Below are positions 11,565 through 21,739 of a stretch of 64,000 bases of DNA, piece after piece. Each line of letters opens with the position of its first letter. Within the stretch, counting starts at the first letter, position 1. Both the position numbers and the translations under genes were made by a program. A model generated the notes under the pieces. That model did not search any database. It had not been told where the DNA came from and saw only the letters and a list, made by a program, of their open reading frames with translations. This DNA is from Lactifluus volemus (lineage: Eukaryota; Basidiomycota; Agaricomycetes; Russulales; Russulaceae), in contig WTXI01000119.1 in assembly GCA_022376515.1 (NCBI GenBank), positions 1 through 64,000 of the forward strand, in the 5' to 3' direction.

Positions 11565-12392
11565 AAACCTCTGGAAACCAAAATGCCAAACTACTGATGT
11601 GATATCGTCACCATGCACGCTGCAGCACGCACCCCTCTCTGGCCCTAGCTTCACCAGCACTAGAAGTGACTATGTAACCTATACTAGTAGTACAAGTCCC
11701 ATTACTGTCTTCCTGATGCTAGATGAAGGGATCACTGCCATGTGGCAATATGCCGCAACATAATGCGAGTCACTCCGGCTTGCTGGCAATTATGGGCCTT
11801 ATGACCATCGATAGTCACTGGCAGTGGGCTACTACTAGTATTTCACTTGTGACGAGAGAAGAAATAGAGTTGAAAGAATAAGGAGGGACATTATCGTGCC
11901 CACATAGGTTTAATACGAAGCAGATGACTTCGCAGTTAGGTCAACTGTGACGCCTAACTGTGACTCAAAGGTGCGTCACGTGGGTCACACACGCAATGTC
12001 ACACTCTGAAGCTCTGAAGTTGCCAGTCGAGTTGCCGCTGGAGTTGCCGCTGGCAAGTGTGACTCAATGTTATGAGCAAGTTCAGTTCAGTAGAGGTCTC
12101 TATCAGCGACATGGCCATCGTAAAACAGGTTGAGCAAGGACAGTCGGTCCTCTATCTCCTGTCAGCGCCACTACTAGTACATTCCCCAGACTGGGTTTAC
12201 GCCGTCACACCGACTCTACCATCTTATACACCGCCAGGGTTGTCCAGGCGTTCCATCGACAAAGCAAAGCGTTCCTGAAACTGAATTGAAATTCTTTTGC
12301 TTCATTTATATAAGGCTGTCAATGAACGAGGCACCTCCGTGACCCCCTGCCAACATCCTGCTAGGATCACCCGCATGTTCGGTCGCTTACAG
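11565..12392 (+). promoter_or_regulatory. 5' region of array copy 1
   Basis: From about 11,600 this matches the region upstream of copy 6 (about 27,125-27,925) almost base for base. It contains closely spaced GTCACAC/GTGACTC motifs (about 11,940-12,070), a conserved block GACATGGCCATCGTAAAACA (about 12,109), and a TATA box TATATAA at 12,307-12,313, 80 bp before the start codon. The same order of motifs recurs upstream of nearly every array gene. Confidence 0.6.
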
Positions 12393-13802
12393 ATGTTGAT
12401 ATCGGCTATACTTACGATCTTGTTACTCTTTTCTGCCCAAGTACTTGCTCAGATCTACTATCCCGATTGCACCGAATCGGGGTATGGATGGGTTCGGCTA
12501 TACCATTTTGTTTCCCTATCATTTATTTACTGATCGTTTGTCCTAGACATTCAACTCGATTGGTCAAAGTCCGTGTGAAGTCGCAGCATTTTTACTGTCA
12601 ACTTGTAACGGGGGCTGTTAGTCATCTTCTCGTCCACCACATCCCATCCTCACCTCGCACAGCATGGGCACTCCAGCCCCTTCCACAGGGATACGCGTAC
12701 AGTGGTCCTAACTCTCACGGTGCCACGTGCTTGTGCAGCACAGTCCAATATTCCCTTCTTGGTGCATGCGACGCGTGCCAGGGAGATACGTGGTTTAAGT
12801 ATGTCTCAAACCCACCCTTTGCCTTCTGGGCCTATCTCTTTTTAGTTGGGCATATTTTTCGACAAACTGCACAAGTGGAAAGGTGTCTGCCTCATCGTGA
12901 GTCGATCGTTTTCATGAGAGGTTTCTTGGTCCTGAAGGAGACTATTCTCTGAGTTTCCCTAATCCTGTTCCTGCTGGAACACGCGTGCCCCATTGGGCAC
13001 TTATTGATGTCACAGTTCGTCACTCATCATTCGCCGTCGCTGCGTACTGACCGTATATCCCAGATTGAGGGCACCTGGGATTACAATCAATCGTATACTG
13101 CCGGTGGTGTGAACACCCCTTTCTCCGTCACTCAGTCATATTCAATTAAAAGGTTCCCCTTTTCAGGTCTTCCTGAAGCACCTCCTGGCGCGATCATCGA
13201 CCGCGGGACTTGGATATCGACATCCTCTGTCGTTTCATCTTCAACAGTCACGGCCTCTACTTCCTCTTCAACCTCGTCTTCCCAACCGGCGGTCACTTCC
13301 ACCTCATCTTCTTCGTCCAGTATTGGAGGCTCTTCTAAAGTCGGTGCTATCGCAGGGGGTGTCGCCGGTGGTCTTGTAGCAGTCTCTGCGGCCGCTCTTG
13401 TCATATTTTTCTTCTTGTGGCGAAGAAGACCCCAGCTGGGGCAGCACACTGCCGCTGTGTACGGTGGTACCCCACAGCCTGTCATGGAGCAAGTCCAGTC
13501 TCCACCACCTGATGATGGAGCATTTGTGCCGCCATCCTTGCCTACCACGCCTACCACACCGATCAAGCTTTACGTGCGCGATTTTATGTCTCTGTCGCAG
13601 AGGCTATGTGCTCATATTTTCCCTGTTTTCTCTATATGCATAGGACCCGAATGACCCAACTACGTTCCCTGGGTACCAAGGTACAGTTCCCGCCCCCGCC
13701 GCAGGGGTCTATACCGAAGTACCGAATATGTACACTGGAAGCACCCTGGCCAGCACGCAAGCTTCAAGGCCACAGGGATACCACGGCTTTCCCACTGTTT
13801 GA
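12393..13802 (+). CDS. Array copy 1 (group I): cysteine-rich type I membrane protein, 341 aa
   Basis: Exons 12393-12491, 12547-12616, 12663-12798, 12846-12896, 12954-13014, 13064-13106, 13167-13573 and 13644-13802 join into 342 codons. Residues 1-20 are a signal peptide (cleavage expected after VLA). The ectodomain has cysteines at 26, 43, 53, 79, 81, 92, 95 and 110. Residues about 168-212 are a Ser/Thr-rich stalk, 213-237 a Gly/Ala-rich transmembrane helix followed by WRRRPQ, and 242-341 a cytoplasmic tail ending HGFPTV. It belongs to a large unnamed agaricomycete family with the motif NSxGQxPCxVAAxL and CxCSxVxYSLLxACxxCQG. The role is unknown; a surface sensor or adhesion role is only a guess. 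The start is the ATG conserved in all copies; an in-frame ATG at 12375 exists here but not in copies 4, 9 or 10. Confidence 0.85.
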
Positions 13803-14309
13803 TATCGTCACTCGTCTTGTGTTGAATTATTGTAAGATTTGATTGGATCACATCTTTCGATTTCGGTGGATGGGTAGTCACGCTGACTGGTCAACTTATT
13901 TTGTACTGTGTACACATACTCCTATACTAACTTAGTTTCTTCGGCAAGTTGACTACCTAGGGTCGCGATTTTTTTGACAAATACAGCGTCTGGGTGCGCG
14001 TATTGTTGAGAACAGTTCGTAGTCTGTAGCTGGGAAGAAATTCAACAGATAACTGACTCTGACTGGCCCGGATACCCTCACAGCGATGTGCTGCTCAGGC
14101 TGCCAGCACGTCACGGTGCCACAGATAAACACCGTGACAGAACATGTAGGCCCTGTTGAGATGCGGCCCGCGCGTCAGTATGATCAGAGACTCTCATGCA
14201 TCTCTCACACTAGATGATAGATATGTTATGATACAAGTTGAAAAAGTATAGATGTTTCATATTATATCCTTTCGTTGGACAGTATAAAAGCCAGTAACCT
14301 CATGCGGCT
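13803..14309. other. Array spacer after copy 1
   Basis: This holds the 3' flank shared by the array (TGATATCGTCACTC, then ATTGTAAGATTTGATTGGAT) and the downstream spacer with TACTGTGTACACA and GTTGAGAACAGT blocks. Homology to other spacers ends at about 14,309 (TATAAAAGCCAGTA then unrelated sequence). No gene is seen. Confidence 0.6.
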
Positions 14310-15321
14310 GTAATCACGCCCGCTCATGAGGGTAGTCAACTTATGTCATCGTTTTTCCTTTCTTGGCCTCCGGATGAACTTCTTACGCTCCTCCTGTCGT
14401 TTTTCATGACGATAACCTGCCTTTCCTGTTCGTTCCGCGCCAAAAAAAAACATATGCGGTGGCCTTAACGAGTATCTTTTGTGACGTGTTACTGTCACTC
14501 TGTTTTTCCTCCATGACTCCGAGTCATTGTGAACTTAAGTCTCTGTATGTTTTTTGCTTCACACCCACGTTGCAAATGACCGCTGTGCTTTTCATGCTGT
14601 CGTAATCTGACAACATGTTACTGTTACTCTGGTATGTTTTTTGTCCATGACTCATAACTCTCTGTATGTTTTTTCCATTGATGGTCACGGTCGCCTCATT
14701 CATTCTAGGCACTTCATGGTCCTTGTCGCGCAGAAGTGCCTCTAAACGAGTGCGCGTGCTCGCAACATCTCCTTCTCCTTCTCCTTCTCCTTGCGCTCAG
14801 CTTCTATGACATCCTCCAGCTCGCGTTGATATTCTCACTTCCGCCTACGACTCCTCCGTGCGGCGAGGGTGTTTTCAAGACGCTTAATCTTGAATCAGAC
14901 TACCTGAGTACAGTCACCTCATCCTTTTTTTTTGTCTCGTTGCAGAACTTACATTCATTGACCTTGCACGTCCGCTGATAACCCTTACCCACTGGGTGTC
15001 AGAGTGCTCCTAACTCGGAGTCATTTTGTAGCAGACCGCAGACTCGGACGCGCACAGCGCGCTGCGCTCTTTTGCGGGCCTTGAAATCGGGATTGTCCGT
15101 GCGGTTTCTATCTTTGACCACGTCGAGTGACCAGTCCGTTAATTCTGTACGTCTACATCCTCCTTTTCGGAGGTCTTTGGCGCGGCCCGTGAGGCTGACT
15201 TGGACACGAGCACATCCTACACACTTTTTCTACTTGGCTTCTGCTACAGCTCTTCCCGACCACTCTCAACCTTTCAATACATTTAAATCTTGTAGCTATG
15301 GGCGTTAGTACTAGCGTAATT
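14310..15321. other. Unassigned insert, no supported gene
   Basis: The sequence differs from the array spacers. It has two TGTATGTTTTTTG-type repeats (about 14,547 and 14,654) and a (TTCTCC)n tract near 14,770. Open frames here are short and lack recognisable motifs or splice structure. It ends at the target-site duplication of the LINE. Confidence 0.4.
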
Positions 15322-15813
15322 GGGGAGCTTCGCGCCTACTACAAATCCTCTGGTCAGAAGCCACGCACCTAATCTGGGTCCTGAGATGCGAAAGAGTCAT
15401 CCAAGAATACCAACACACTCCCGCAGAGATCGAGTCAAGATGGAAAAGACTGATAAACAAAAGACTAACCGACGATAAGATTGCAGCGACGAAAGTGCTG
15501 AGGACAAAAAACGCGATTTCGAAAACACGTGACACATGGGAGAACGCCCTTAAAATACGGAACCCTAACCTACACCCCGATTGGATCACTCGAGACGAGG
15601 TTTTTTAGTGGGTAGATAAGCGGTTAACCCGCAACAAGAGTCCCACACTACCCCAACAAGGGTGTGCGTAAACGCATTTTTTCCCTCCTCGAGATCCCGG
15701 ACCACCAAGGCCCGCTTCAGCGTTTGGATAGAGCTGTTAGATAACCTAGTTGTTATTATCTCCTGCTATCTAATATACCGCTTCACAAAAAAAAAAAAAA
15801 AAAAAAAAAAAAA
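15322..15813 (+). mobile_element. 5'-truncated LINE (non-LTR retrotransposon) with poly-A tail
   Basis: A 16-bp direct repeat TAGTACTAGCGTAATT flanks it (15,306-15,321 and 15,814-15,829). The first half encodes the C-terminus of an agaricomycete LINE ORF2 in one open frame: LIWVLRCERVIQE, then EIESRWKRLINKRLTDDK and WENALKIRN, stop at about 15,607. A 3' UTR and 27 A residues (15,787-15,813) follow. This is a standard target-primed, 5'-truncated insertion. Confidence 0.9.
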
Positions 15814-15829
15814 TAGTACTAGCGTAATT

Positions 15830-16289
15830 CAGTACAAACATAATCGAAGATGACGGGACTATCGAAATGTATGGTAAAGAAAGGGGAAGGGTCGCGAAAA
15901 AAGGTAGAACGTAGCGCGAGGTGTGGTAAGCAGTCTGAGACAAGAGGAAAAATAGCACCGGGGACTTGGAATCAACGATAGTACAGAAGGACTCGGAGAC
16001 GCAAAGCATGCTAAAACAGCACCAACGAAACTGAGACAATACGGGTTATTGGCGATTTGAGGGGGGTGTAAACGCCAGTGTAACATGCCGAGGCATCAAA
16101 GGTGGCCGTGGCCAAGGTTGTGGAGTACAAGCCTCGGTCGATCCGGTGGGCACGGGGCTGGTGGCATAGAGGCGGACCATGGTCTTCGTCAGGGATGTGA
16201 AGATGATGGGAGAAAGATAGATGGTCAGAAGAAAGAGAATGGGTGGAGAGAAGTAAACGTGGTCAAGAACAACAGATGCGTGGACCATA
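15830..16289. other. Flank between LINE and F-box relic, no gene seen
   Basis: The host sequence resumes after the LINE target duplication. It may include the region downstream of the minus-strand F-box relic. No open frame here carries a recognisable motif. Confidence 0.35.
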
Positions 16290-17260
16290 TGATGTCCTCA
16301 AATAGATTCGCGCCGGCGAGTGACAGTTACAGGGCGACCAGATTGTTGGCGGGCTGCAACGAATGATTGTATGACTTGCTGTGCGGTTTCGTCTGACATA
16401 TCCTTATCCCCAGAACGGAAAGGGTCTGCAGAGAAGGGAGTACATAGCCAGTTGGTTTTCCTGTGAGCGGGGTAACGCAGCTGTAATGAACAGCTCAGAT
16501 ATGCTAAGACTCTGGACAGAGGTAAATGAGTGAAAAAGTTGGAGCCATAGCGTGGGATCTATCTCGTCTTCTCGCGAGGAGTCGGTGTGCCAGCTAGGAA
16601 AGGACGTAATTTTGAGTGAGTCCACGCTAGAGTGGAAGGACAAAATCTGGCTGCATATTTGGGCTATGGAAAAGACTTGCTGGGATCAATATGCAAGGTC
16701 AGACTGGATGGCCTGAACAACTTAAAGTTGTGGTGACCGAAGAACCGATTTATTTACGGGATATCGAAGACAAGCTGATGGAAGAAGGTTACCTCGAAGT
16801 GCTCGAGTAGAGGGGCATCGACTCAGGCTGTAAGCACTTCCAAGTACTCGCTCACACCTCTAAATGCCAACCAGGCGAGAGCTGGGAGAATAAACCGGGT
16901 CGGTGGCAGTACAGGTCGGTTTCTTCATTTCAGTTGAGGCGTCGGAGATCGGAATTCGATGGTAAAGAATTCGAGCTGTGGCAACGCAGACAGGGATGTG
17001 GCCATTGTCTCCGGTGGGATGTAGTACCCAGAATTAGGTATATTGGAAAGTTCAAGAGATGTGAGATGAGTTACAGACCGGGCCTGAGTCGTCTTGGGAT
17101 TGAAATTCGCCATAAAGATAGTCTAGATAGATGTTGTAAATTTGGGGTAGATCCATTCAAGAATATGTCGCCCAGTCCCAATGAAAGTACTCACCAGAGT
17201 ACAGGTGAGTTCGAGGGACAGTGAGTGCGAAATGAAAGACAAGGGGGTGAGCTATTTGCT
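16290..17260 (-). pseudogene. F-box/LRR-type protein relic, C-terminal part
   Basis: Read on the minus strand, VTHLTSLELSNIPNSGY followed by PPETMATSLSALPQLE (about 16,985-17,085) and, further on, DPTLWLQLFHSFTSVQSLSI (about 16,500-16,565) and QSFVAARQQSGRPVTV (about 16,325-16,372) occur in the order found in agaricomycete F-box proteins. The blocks are in different frames with stops between them, and the F-box end is absent, so this is a decayed 3' fragment. It was inserted into, or left between, array units. Confidence 0.65.
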
Positions 17261-18000
17261 TGGGATTTCTCCCCTACATTCCGTGTCCTTAAGTACATGA
17301 GTGTAGCTACTTAAGGTAATGTGAAAGATGGTCCTAAAAAAGATATATCCCCCATTCCTTGTGTGTCCGAGACTCCGAGTCCAAGACGTCCGCCGAAATA
17401 GGGTCGAAGCGTGAAGTCACCAACCCATCAAATTACTGTAATTCAATAGTTGTCATCGCGACAGAAACGGCTCCTGCGCCACTGTGGTAATTTGTTCCCA
17501 TACATAACCCGGGACAAGTCCGACTCTGATTTTGTGTACGCGATCACGATTCACGACGCTCCAATGTGGCAACGAAGTTGTCTGAATCTTCCTTGTGAAG
17601 TTGCCAGTCGAGTTGCCGCTGGAGTTGCCGCTGGCAAGTCTGACTCAATGCTATGAGTAAGTTCAGTTCAATAGAGATCTCTATCAGCGACATGGCCATC
17701 GTAAAACAGGTCGAGGCAAGGACAGTCCGAGTCGGTCCTCTATCTCCTGTCAGCGCCACTACTACTACTGTAGTACATTCCCCAGACTGGGTTTTACACC
17801 GTCATACCGACTCATACGATCTTATGGGCAAATTGACACCGCCAAGGTTGTCGAGGCGTTCCATCGACAAAGCAAAGCGTGCCTGAAACTGAATTGAAAT
17901 TCTGTTGCTGCATTTATATAAGGTCGTCAATGAACGAGACACCTCCGTGACCCCCTGCCAACATCCTGCTAGAATCACCCGCATGTTTGGTCGCTTACAA
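17261..18000 (+). promoter_or_regulatory. 5' region of array copy 2
   Basis: Array-type upstream sequence resumes at about 17,595 with GAAGTTGCCAGTCGAGTTGC and the GACATGGCCATCG block. The TATA box TATATAA is at 17,915-17,921, 80 bp before the start. Between 17,261 and 17,590 I see no gene. The CACTACTAGTACATT block of the other copies is enlarged here to CACTACTACTACTGTAGTAC. Confidence 0.5.
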
Positions 18001-19935
18001 ATGTCAACATCGGCTGTATTTACCATCTTGTCCCTCTTTTCTGCCCATGTACTTGCTCAGGTCTACTATCCCGGTTGCGCCGTGGAGTCATTAGGATGGG
18101 TTCGGCTAAACCAATTTGTTTCCCTATCATTTACTGATCGTTTGTCCTAGACATTCAACTCGATCGGTCAAAGTCCGTGTGAAGTCGCAGCATATTTATG
18201 GTCAACTTGTTACGGGGGCAGTCAGTTATCTTTCTCGTCCACCACATCCCATCCTCACCTCGCACAGCGTTTACACTCCAGCCCCTTCCACAGGGAGACA
18301 CGTACGCTGGTCCTAGCTATCACACCGCCACGTGCTGGTGCAGCACAGTCCTATATTCCCTCCTTAGTGCATGCCAAGAGTGCCAGGGAGATCCATTGTC
18401 AACGTATGTCTCAAACCCACCCTTTGCCTTCTGGGCCTATCTCTTTTTAGTTGGACATATTTTTCGACAAACTGCACAAGTGGAAATGTGCCTGCCTCAT
18501 CGTGAGTCTATCGTTATAATGAGAGGTTTCCGGGTCCTGATATTCTCTGAGTTTCCCTAATCCTGTTCCTGCTGGAATACGTGTGCCCCATTGGGCGCTG
18601 ATTGATGTCACAGTTCGTCACTTACTAGTATCTCTCGTCATTGCTGCATACTGACCGTATATCCCAGATTGAGGGCACCTGGGATCCCAATCAATCGTAT
18701 GCTGCCGGTGGTGTGAACACTCTCCTTTCTCCGTCACTCAGTCATATTCAATTAAAAGGCTCCCCTTTTCAGGTCTTCCTGAAGCACCTCCTGGCGTGAT
18801 TATCGACCGCGGGACTTGGAGATCGTCATCCTCTGTCGTTCCATCTTCCACAGTCACGGCCTCTACTTCCTCTTCCACCTCGTCTTCCCAATCGACAGAC
18901 ACTTCCACTTCATCCGGAGGCTCTTCTAAAGTCGGTGCCATCGCAGGGGGTGTCGCCGGTGGTCTTGTAGCAGTCTCTGCGGCCGCACTTATCATATTTT
19001 TCTTCTTGTGGCAAAGAAGACCCCAGCTGGGGCAGCACACTGCCACTATGTACGGTGGTACCCCACAGCCGATCATGGAGCAAGTCCAGTCTTCACCACC
19101 TGATGACGGAGCATTTGTGCCGCCATCCTTGCCTACGACGCCTACCACACAGATCAGGCTTTATGTGCGCAATTCTATGTCTTTGTCGCAGAACCTATGT
19201 GCTCATATTTTCCCTGTTTTCTCTATATGCATAGGACCCGAATGACCCAACTACGTTCCCTGGGTACCAAGGTACAGTTCCCGCCCCCGCCCCAGAGGTC
19301 TATACCGAAGTACCTGTTGTCATTACGATTACGACAGCGCCATGACCACCAACTGTCGATCGCGATATGAACGACCCGATGCGATCGAGGAGGATGATGA
19401 GTGAGACACGAGTGGAGCGTGTCTCACCTCGATCTTGTGTCTGCATCTGCAATCTGTATTGGTAACGTTTTCAAGATTGTTTTGTACGATATTACCGTAG
19501 GCGTTCGTCATTGTGGTGTCCTATTCTCTCTATATTTCTTCATCGTTTCATCATATCTGTTCAAAACAAGCGCGACCGCGCGCAACGTCCGCAAAAGGAC
19601 AATATTTTATTTTCTCGTGGTGTGTCGTTTTTCATGTGTTTTATCGAGTTCTTTTCGCGTTTCGTTTCCTTCGAATCTTGTGATTGTTTCTCGAGCCTTT
19701 TCCTCTTTTAAATAGTACATAAAAACAAATAACGAATGTGTATAAAGTACGGGCGAAAAACGCCCAAGTAATCTAACAGTTTTCTTGTGTCCCCTCGCTT
19801 CCGTGTGCGCCGCCCATAAACAAATCCCTTACCTACCCATAACCTTTATCAGTACCGAATATGTACACTGGAAGCACCCTGGCTAACACGGAAGCTTCAC
19901 GGCCACAGGGATACCACGGCTTGCCCACCGTTTGA
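18001..19935 (+). CDS. Array copy 2 (group I), last exon interrupted by a solo LTR
   Basis: All seven introns and frames are intact up to the last exon, which starts at 19,235. At 19,315 a 537-bp solo LTR splits the tail. Reading continues into the LTR as VPVVITITTAP and stops at 19,343-19,345, giving a predicted 320-residue protein with signal peptide, the eight cysteines, Ser-rich stalk and transmembrane helix (AGGVAGGLVAVSAAALIIFF) but a replaced C-terminus. The original end of the tail survives downstream of the LTR (19,857-19,935). The usual Trp before intron 3 is replaced (PLST where others have PWIT). Confidence 0.75.
19315..19851. mobile_element. Solo LTR, 537 bp
   Basis: It starts TGTTGTC, ends TTATCA (TG...CA) and is flanked by the 5-bp direct repeat GTACC (19,310-19,314 and 19,852-19,856). 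Removing it and one GTACC restores the reading frame of copy 2's tail as in its paralogs. Inside are a 9-bp-stem hairpin around TGAGACACG (19,402-19,426) and a TATAAAG box (19,741-19,747). No internal retrotransposon domain remains. The strand is not determined. Confidence 0.9.
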
Positions 19936-21739
19936 TATCGTCACTCGTCTTGTGTTGAATTATTGAAAGATTTGATTGGATCCCATCTTTCGATTTCGGT
20001 GGATGGGTAGTCACGCTGACTGTCCAACTGATTTTCTACTGTGTACACACACTCCCATACTAACTTAGTTTCTTCGGCGAATTGACTACCTAGGGTCGCA
20101 ATTTTTTTGACATATACAGCGTCTGAGTGCGCGTACATCCTATTGATTGTTGAGAACAGTTCGTAGTCTGTAGCTGGGAAGAAATTCGACCGTTGACTGA
20201 CGCTGACTGGCCTGGATACCCTCACAGCGATGTGCTGCTCAGGCTGCCAGCACGTCACTGTGCCACAGAACATGTAGGCCCTGTTGAGACGCGGCCCGCA
20301 AAGCGGCCCGTGCCGGCGTCAGTATGATCAGATACAATGTCTCGCGCAGTTCTCACACTAGATTATAGATATGTTACGATACAAGTCAAAGTACAGATGT
20401 GCTATATTATATCGTTTCGTTGGACAGTATAAAAGCCAGTAGTTTTTGACGCATTCAACTCAGGCTATTGCCCAACAACTGAATCGTTGCTTATCTTATC
20501 ACAGTAATCACACAGATCTATCCACGACTCGGATCTCTACGCTTATCTATGCTGCGTGTTTATCAGGCCTTAAATGTGGTCAGTGGTCTTTGTTTCCACT
20601 CAGGCTTGGTGGCTATTTTGAACACTCGGGAGAATTGATACTGAGATAGCATATACTAGTATTCATCAAGAGATGAGAGGACTTGCCAGAGGGAAGGGCA
20701 GATTGGAAGTCACGCGCGTAGGGGAGCTACTTCAGGCTGGATAACGATCGCTCGTAGTTGGGGAGATCGCCCAGACCGTCTCAGGTTACTATCTACTATC
20801 TTGTACTTCTCATGGACTTACTAGTACACCTTTTTTTGGCTACTAGTATTACCCATGTAGTTGCGAGCGGGCGAAGCCTCACGTTTACTATGTCATCTTT
20901 TCACTTACAGACGGCAGTACCATCCTGTCACCATAATACCTTTGTTCTACAATCGTTTCAACGCTTTTTATCTCATTTCACATTTCCTTGCATTATTACT
21001 GGCATAGTGGTAGTCATATGCCTTAGTATTTACCAAGGGCTCGTTGTTGAATAGCTCAATGGACATTGTCAACTTGAATTACTGTTTTCCTGATGCTAGA
21101 TGAAGGGATCACTGCCATGTGGCAATATGACGCAACATAATGCGAGTCACTGGCAGTTATGGGCCTTATAGCCATCGATAGCCACTGGCAGCCACTACTA
21201 GTAATTTCACTTGTGACGAAAGAAGAAATAGAGTTGAAAGAGAATGGAGATTATCCACCCACATAGGTTCAATACGAAGCAGATGACTTCGCAGTTAGGT
21301 CAACCGTGATGCCTAACTGTGACTCAAAGTGTGCGTCACACATTGTCACACGCAATGTCACACTCTGAAAGTCGAGTTGCCGCTGGAGTTGCCGCTGCTG
21401 GCAAGTGTGACTCAATGTTATGAGTAAGTTCTGTTCAGTAGAGATCTCTATCAGCGACATGGTCATCGTAAAACAGGTCGAGCAAGGACAGTCGGTCCTC
21501 TATCTCCTGTCAGCGCCACTACTAGTACATTCCCCAGACTGGGTTTACGCCGTCACACCGACTCTACATCTTATACACCACCGGGGTTGTCCAGGCGTTC
21601 CATCGACAAAGCAAAGCGTGCCTGAAACTGAATTTAAATTCTTTTGCTGCATTTATATAAGGCTGTCAATGAACGAGACTCCTCCGTGACCCCCTGCCAA
21701 TGTCCCGCTAGAATCACCCGCATGTTTGGTCGCTTACAA
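19936..21739. other. Array spacer and 5' region of copy 3
   Basis: It starts with the standard 3' flank and spacer blocks. A segment at about 20,640-21,060 is shared with 44,760-45,060 (GATGAGA..GACTTGCCAG). The upstream block of copy 3 begins at about 21,050 (TTGAATAGCTCAATGGACAT), with GTCACAC repeats near 21,330 and TATA box TATATAA at 21,654-21,660. No gene is seen. Confidence 0.55.

Noticed and set aside
12547..12616. Intron 1 as a 33-bp GTTTCC...CTAG intron
   Set aside because: Too short, and it would make copies 4 and 7 frameshifted; the donor after Trp gives normal sizes in all copies.
13132..13566. Minus-strand frames opposite the stalk/TM exon of each copy (also 28,673-29,098, 38,000s, 54,038-54,505)
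   Set aside because: They are shadows of the plus-strand exon 7; Ser-coding TCT/TCC reads as Glu/Gly on the other strand and repeats in every copy.
19401..19426. Hairpin TGAGACACG...CGTGTCTCA as a terminator or small RNA
   Set aside because: Lies inside the LTR and is a single 9-bp stem; no evidence beyond the palindrome.
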